Below are positions 54,860-56,614 of a DNA stretch of 56,614 nt, piece by piece. The stretch comes from JBEATZ01 sp041178545 (GTDB taxonomy: Bacteria; Planctomycetota; UBA1135; UBA2386). The notes below the pieces were generated by a model. It ran no database searches, was not told where the DNA came from, and saw only the letters and a program-made list of their open reading frames with translations. Every line of letters begins with the position of its first letter. The first letter of the stretch is position 1. The stretch covers positions 1-56,614 of the forward strand of contig JBEGVB010000014.1 of NCBI GenBank assembly GCA_041178545.1, written 5' to 3'. Made by a program: the position numbers and the translations under genes.

Positions 54860-56068
54860 ATGCGCACCCGTCCTTGCGGCCTCCTCGTCCTCGGGTTCCT
54901 CGCCTCCTGCGCAGACGGTGGCGAGGAGAGCACGCCCGACAGCGAGGTCCTCGTCTCGTCGAGCTTCAACTACTTCAGCTTCCGCGCCCTGCCGGGCTTC
55001 GGGTCGTTCCCGATCAGTCCCAGCGTGGTGTACCCGGACAGCCTCGAGATCAACTTCCGCGACGACGGCACCTACACCTTCGAGACCTCCTCGGGCGAAG
55101 GGTCGCCACAGACCTACCTGCTCTACGAGGACGGCAGGTTGCGCATCGTGTACCCGGGCGGCGGCGGTGCGCCTGCCGTGTACTGGGACGGCGCCTACGA
55201 GCTGACCCGCACCGAGAACGCGGACCACTTCGTCACCGACCGGAGCTCGCTGTCGAACTCGCAGGCCCTGGGCATGCTCTACGGCACCCAGATCGACACG
55301 ACCGTCGCCAACGCCGACATCACCGGCCCGTGGCACCTGTTCTCGAGCCACGTGGTGTTCGCGGGCACCGGTGCGGTGTCGTCCCCCAACAACGTCGGCC
55401 TCAACCTCCACGGCGCCGTCTCGGTGGTCGAGCCCAACGGCAGCAACGACAACGTGAGCGGCACTGGCTCCGAGTCCAGCGGCCGCACCGTGACACTGGG
55501 CGGCACCCTCGGCCTGCTCACCAACGGCAAGGCCAACCTCACCCTGCGCTACACGGACAGCTGGTCGTCGCAGGGCACCGAGTCGCGTGTGTTCCAGGCC
55601 GCGGTCGGCAAGGACATCGTGATGGCCGTCGACCGCGACGAGACCGACGGCGAGGCCGGGATGCTGATGATGATGCGCAAGTTCGACGTGCCGACGACCG
55701 TGGCCACGCTCAACGACGTCGCAGGCGACTACTACGTGGGTGCGTACACGACCTTCGTCAACCCGTCGAACCCGGGTGCCGACGGCGCCGTGGGCACGCT
55801 GGAACTGAGCAACACCGGCAACTTTGCGTTCACGATGGTGGGCAGCCGAGGCATCGAGTTCCAGTACACCGGCACGTTCGTGGTGGCAGAGGACGGACTC
55901 CTCACCTTCACCGTGAGCGGCACCTCGGAGACCTGGCGTGGCGCGGTGAACCGCGACTACAAGACGCTGGTGGTGATGGACGACGTGGTCGAGAACCGCA
56001 CCAACACCGAGCTGAACTTCTTCTTCGCGGTCCGCGAGAAGCCGCCGGACCCGCCCGCCGTCCGCTGA
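54860..56068 (+). CDS. Lipoprotein of unknown function
   Basis: Predicted lipoprotein of 402 aa. The signal is MRTRPCGLLVLGFLASC, with lipobox LASC and Cys17 the lipidation site. No aspartate at +2 is needed to retain it, as the residue is Ala. The mature part is beta-rich, low in Lys, high in Thr, Ser and Gly. It has a recurring pattern of extended strands followed by DG/NG turns (DDGTYTFETSSGEG, NTGNFAFTMVGSRG), so two or more similar beta sandwiches are likely. No catalytic motif is seen. Its stop is 10 bp from the aroA stop on the other strand. Confidence 0.75.
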   Translation: MRTRPCGLLVLGFLASCADGGEESTPDSEVLVSSSFNYFSFRALPGFGSFPISPSVVYPDSLEINFRDDGTYTFETSSGEGSPQTYLLYEDGRLRIVYPGGGGAPAVYWDGAYELTRTENADHFVTDRSSLSNSQALGMLYGTQIDTTVANADITGPWHLFSSHVVFAGTGAVSSPNNVGLNLHGAVSVVEPNGSNDNVSGTGSESSGRTVTLGGTLGLLTNGKANLTLRYTDSWSSQGTESRVFQAAVGKDIVMAVDRDETDGEAGMLMMMRKFDVPTTVATLNDVAGDYYVGAYTTFVNPSNPGADGAVGTLELSNTGNFAFTMVGSRGIEFQYTGTFVVAEDGLLTFTVSGTSETWRGAVNRDYKTLVVMDDVVENRTNTELNFFFAVREKPPDPPAVR

Positions 56069-56080
56069 GGCACGGTCGAG

Positions 56081-56614
56081 TCAGCCCGGCTCGCGTGCGA
56101 CGTGGGCCACGCGCCCGAGCCAGGCCCAGAACGACGGCCAGCTCTTCGCCACGCAGTCCGCGTGGGGCAACCGGATGCCGTGCGGCAGCACGGTTCCCAG
56201 CAGCGCCAGGGCCATGACGATGCGGTGGTCGGGCGCACAGTCGACGTGCACCGGCCCGGCGGGGGACCTGGGTGGCCCCTCCACCACCAGACCGTTCCCC
56301 ACCACCGAGCACCGGGCGCCACAGGCACGGAGTCCCTGCTCGAGCTGGGCGAGCCGGTCCGACTCCTTGGTGCGCAACGCGGCAAGGTGCGGCATGCGCG
56401 TCACGCCGACCCTGGCGGCTGCCGCCACTGCGAGCGCAGGCACGCTGTCGGGACGCGCTGCAAGACCTGAGAGCTCGACGGTGCCGGCACCGAGAAGGCG
56501 TTCGAGGTCGGCGTCGATGCCGTGGTCGGGATGTTCCAGCGCACCCAGCGAACGCAAAACGGCCGGCACGGGGAGTGCATGCAGGGCAGCGAGGCTGCAC
56601 ACGAAGGCGCGGGC
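56081..56614 (-). CDS. aroA: 3-phosphoshikimate 1-carboxyvinyltransferase (EPSP synthase), C-terminal part
   Basis: EPSP synthase of the shikimate pathway, which joins PEP to shikimate-3-phosphate. Only the last 177 codons are in the window; the frame is open at the right edge. Active-site motifs are present: the Asp of ARPDSVPALAVAAA, TKESDRLAQL (the R-x-K-E-S-D-R type motif), and PDHRIVMALALLG. C-terminal KSWPSFWAWL matches the family end. The visible part is intact. Confidence 0.93.
   Translation of the reverse strand, partial: ARAFVCSLAALHALPVPAVLRSLGALEHPDHGIDADLERLLGAGTVELSGLAARPDSVPALAVAAAARVGVTRMPHLAALRTKESDRLAQLEQGLRACGARCSVVGNGLVVEGPPRSPAGPVHVDCAPDHRIVMALALLGTVLPHGIRLPHADCVAKSWPSFWAWLGRVAHVAREPG

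Overview
The window is about 56.6 kb of very GC-rich bacterial chromosome (wobble positions almost all G or C) with dense coding, no insertion sequence, no CRISPR array and no rRNA. The gene content suggests a member of the Planctomycetota (inference). It holds a very large FG-GAP/ASPIC-UnbV secreted protein, many exported multidomain proteins (PKD, Calx-beta, LamG-like, squalene-cyclase-like toroids), and at least three exported proteins ending in a similar beta-rich C-terminal module. The housekeeping genes are recA, alaS, gcvP, thiC, an rpmF-plsX-fab operon, ddl, phoB-phoR-phoU and aroA.

Layout. 1-5692: a CoA-pyrophosphatase-type Nudix gene (cut by the left edge) coupled to an RlmI-like rRNA methyltransferase, then a DUF5658-like membrane protein and a tightly coupled trio of asparagine-synthase-like protein, GT4 glycosyltransferase and a second Nudix hydrolase. 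5743-11546: an exported toroid-like protein, an HtrA/Deg protease, a 4HBT thioesterase, an exported M14 metallocarboxypeptidase and a small methyltransferase. 11565-18267: gcvP and the 1254-residue FG-GAP/ASPIC-UnbV protein on the minus strand. 18526-29567: recA, alaS, the rpmF-plsX-fabH-fabG-acpP-fabF lipid operon, a ROK sugar kinase and ddl. 29595-40571: an exported transglutaminase-like protein, tRNA-Leu(CAA), a PKD-domain secreted protein, an exported N-formylglutamate-amidohydrolase-like protein, a zinc-ribbon/Nfu pair and a GH2 glycoside hydrolase. 40656-45175: a tightly spaced run of membrane-anchored trypsin-like protease, lone DHp-like protein, phoB, phoR and phoU. 45184-47723: thiC under a TPP riboswitch, and a CvpA-like membrane protein. 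47809-56068: two large cytoplasmic proteins of unknown function, a toroid-like exported protein, a DUF3187-like envelope protein and a lipoprotein. The right edge cuts aroA.

Expression signals. Several start regions show a sigma-70-like promoter (TTGNNN, 16-18 bp, TANNNT). In a recurrent subset the -10 box ends only 6-9 nt before the start codon, so those mRNAs would be leaderless or nearly so (alaS, the M14 peptidase, the 551-aa protein, the transglutaminase-like protein and others). Other genes (recA, plsX, ddl, thiC and the 694-aa TPR-like gene at 49557) have normal leaders with a purine-rich ribosome-binding site. Both modes appear to coexist. All functional calls come from reading translated motifs; no database search was run.
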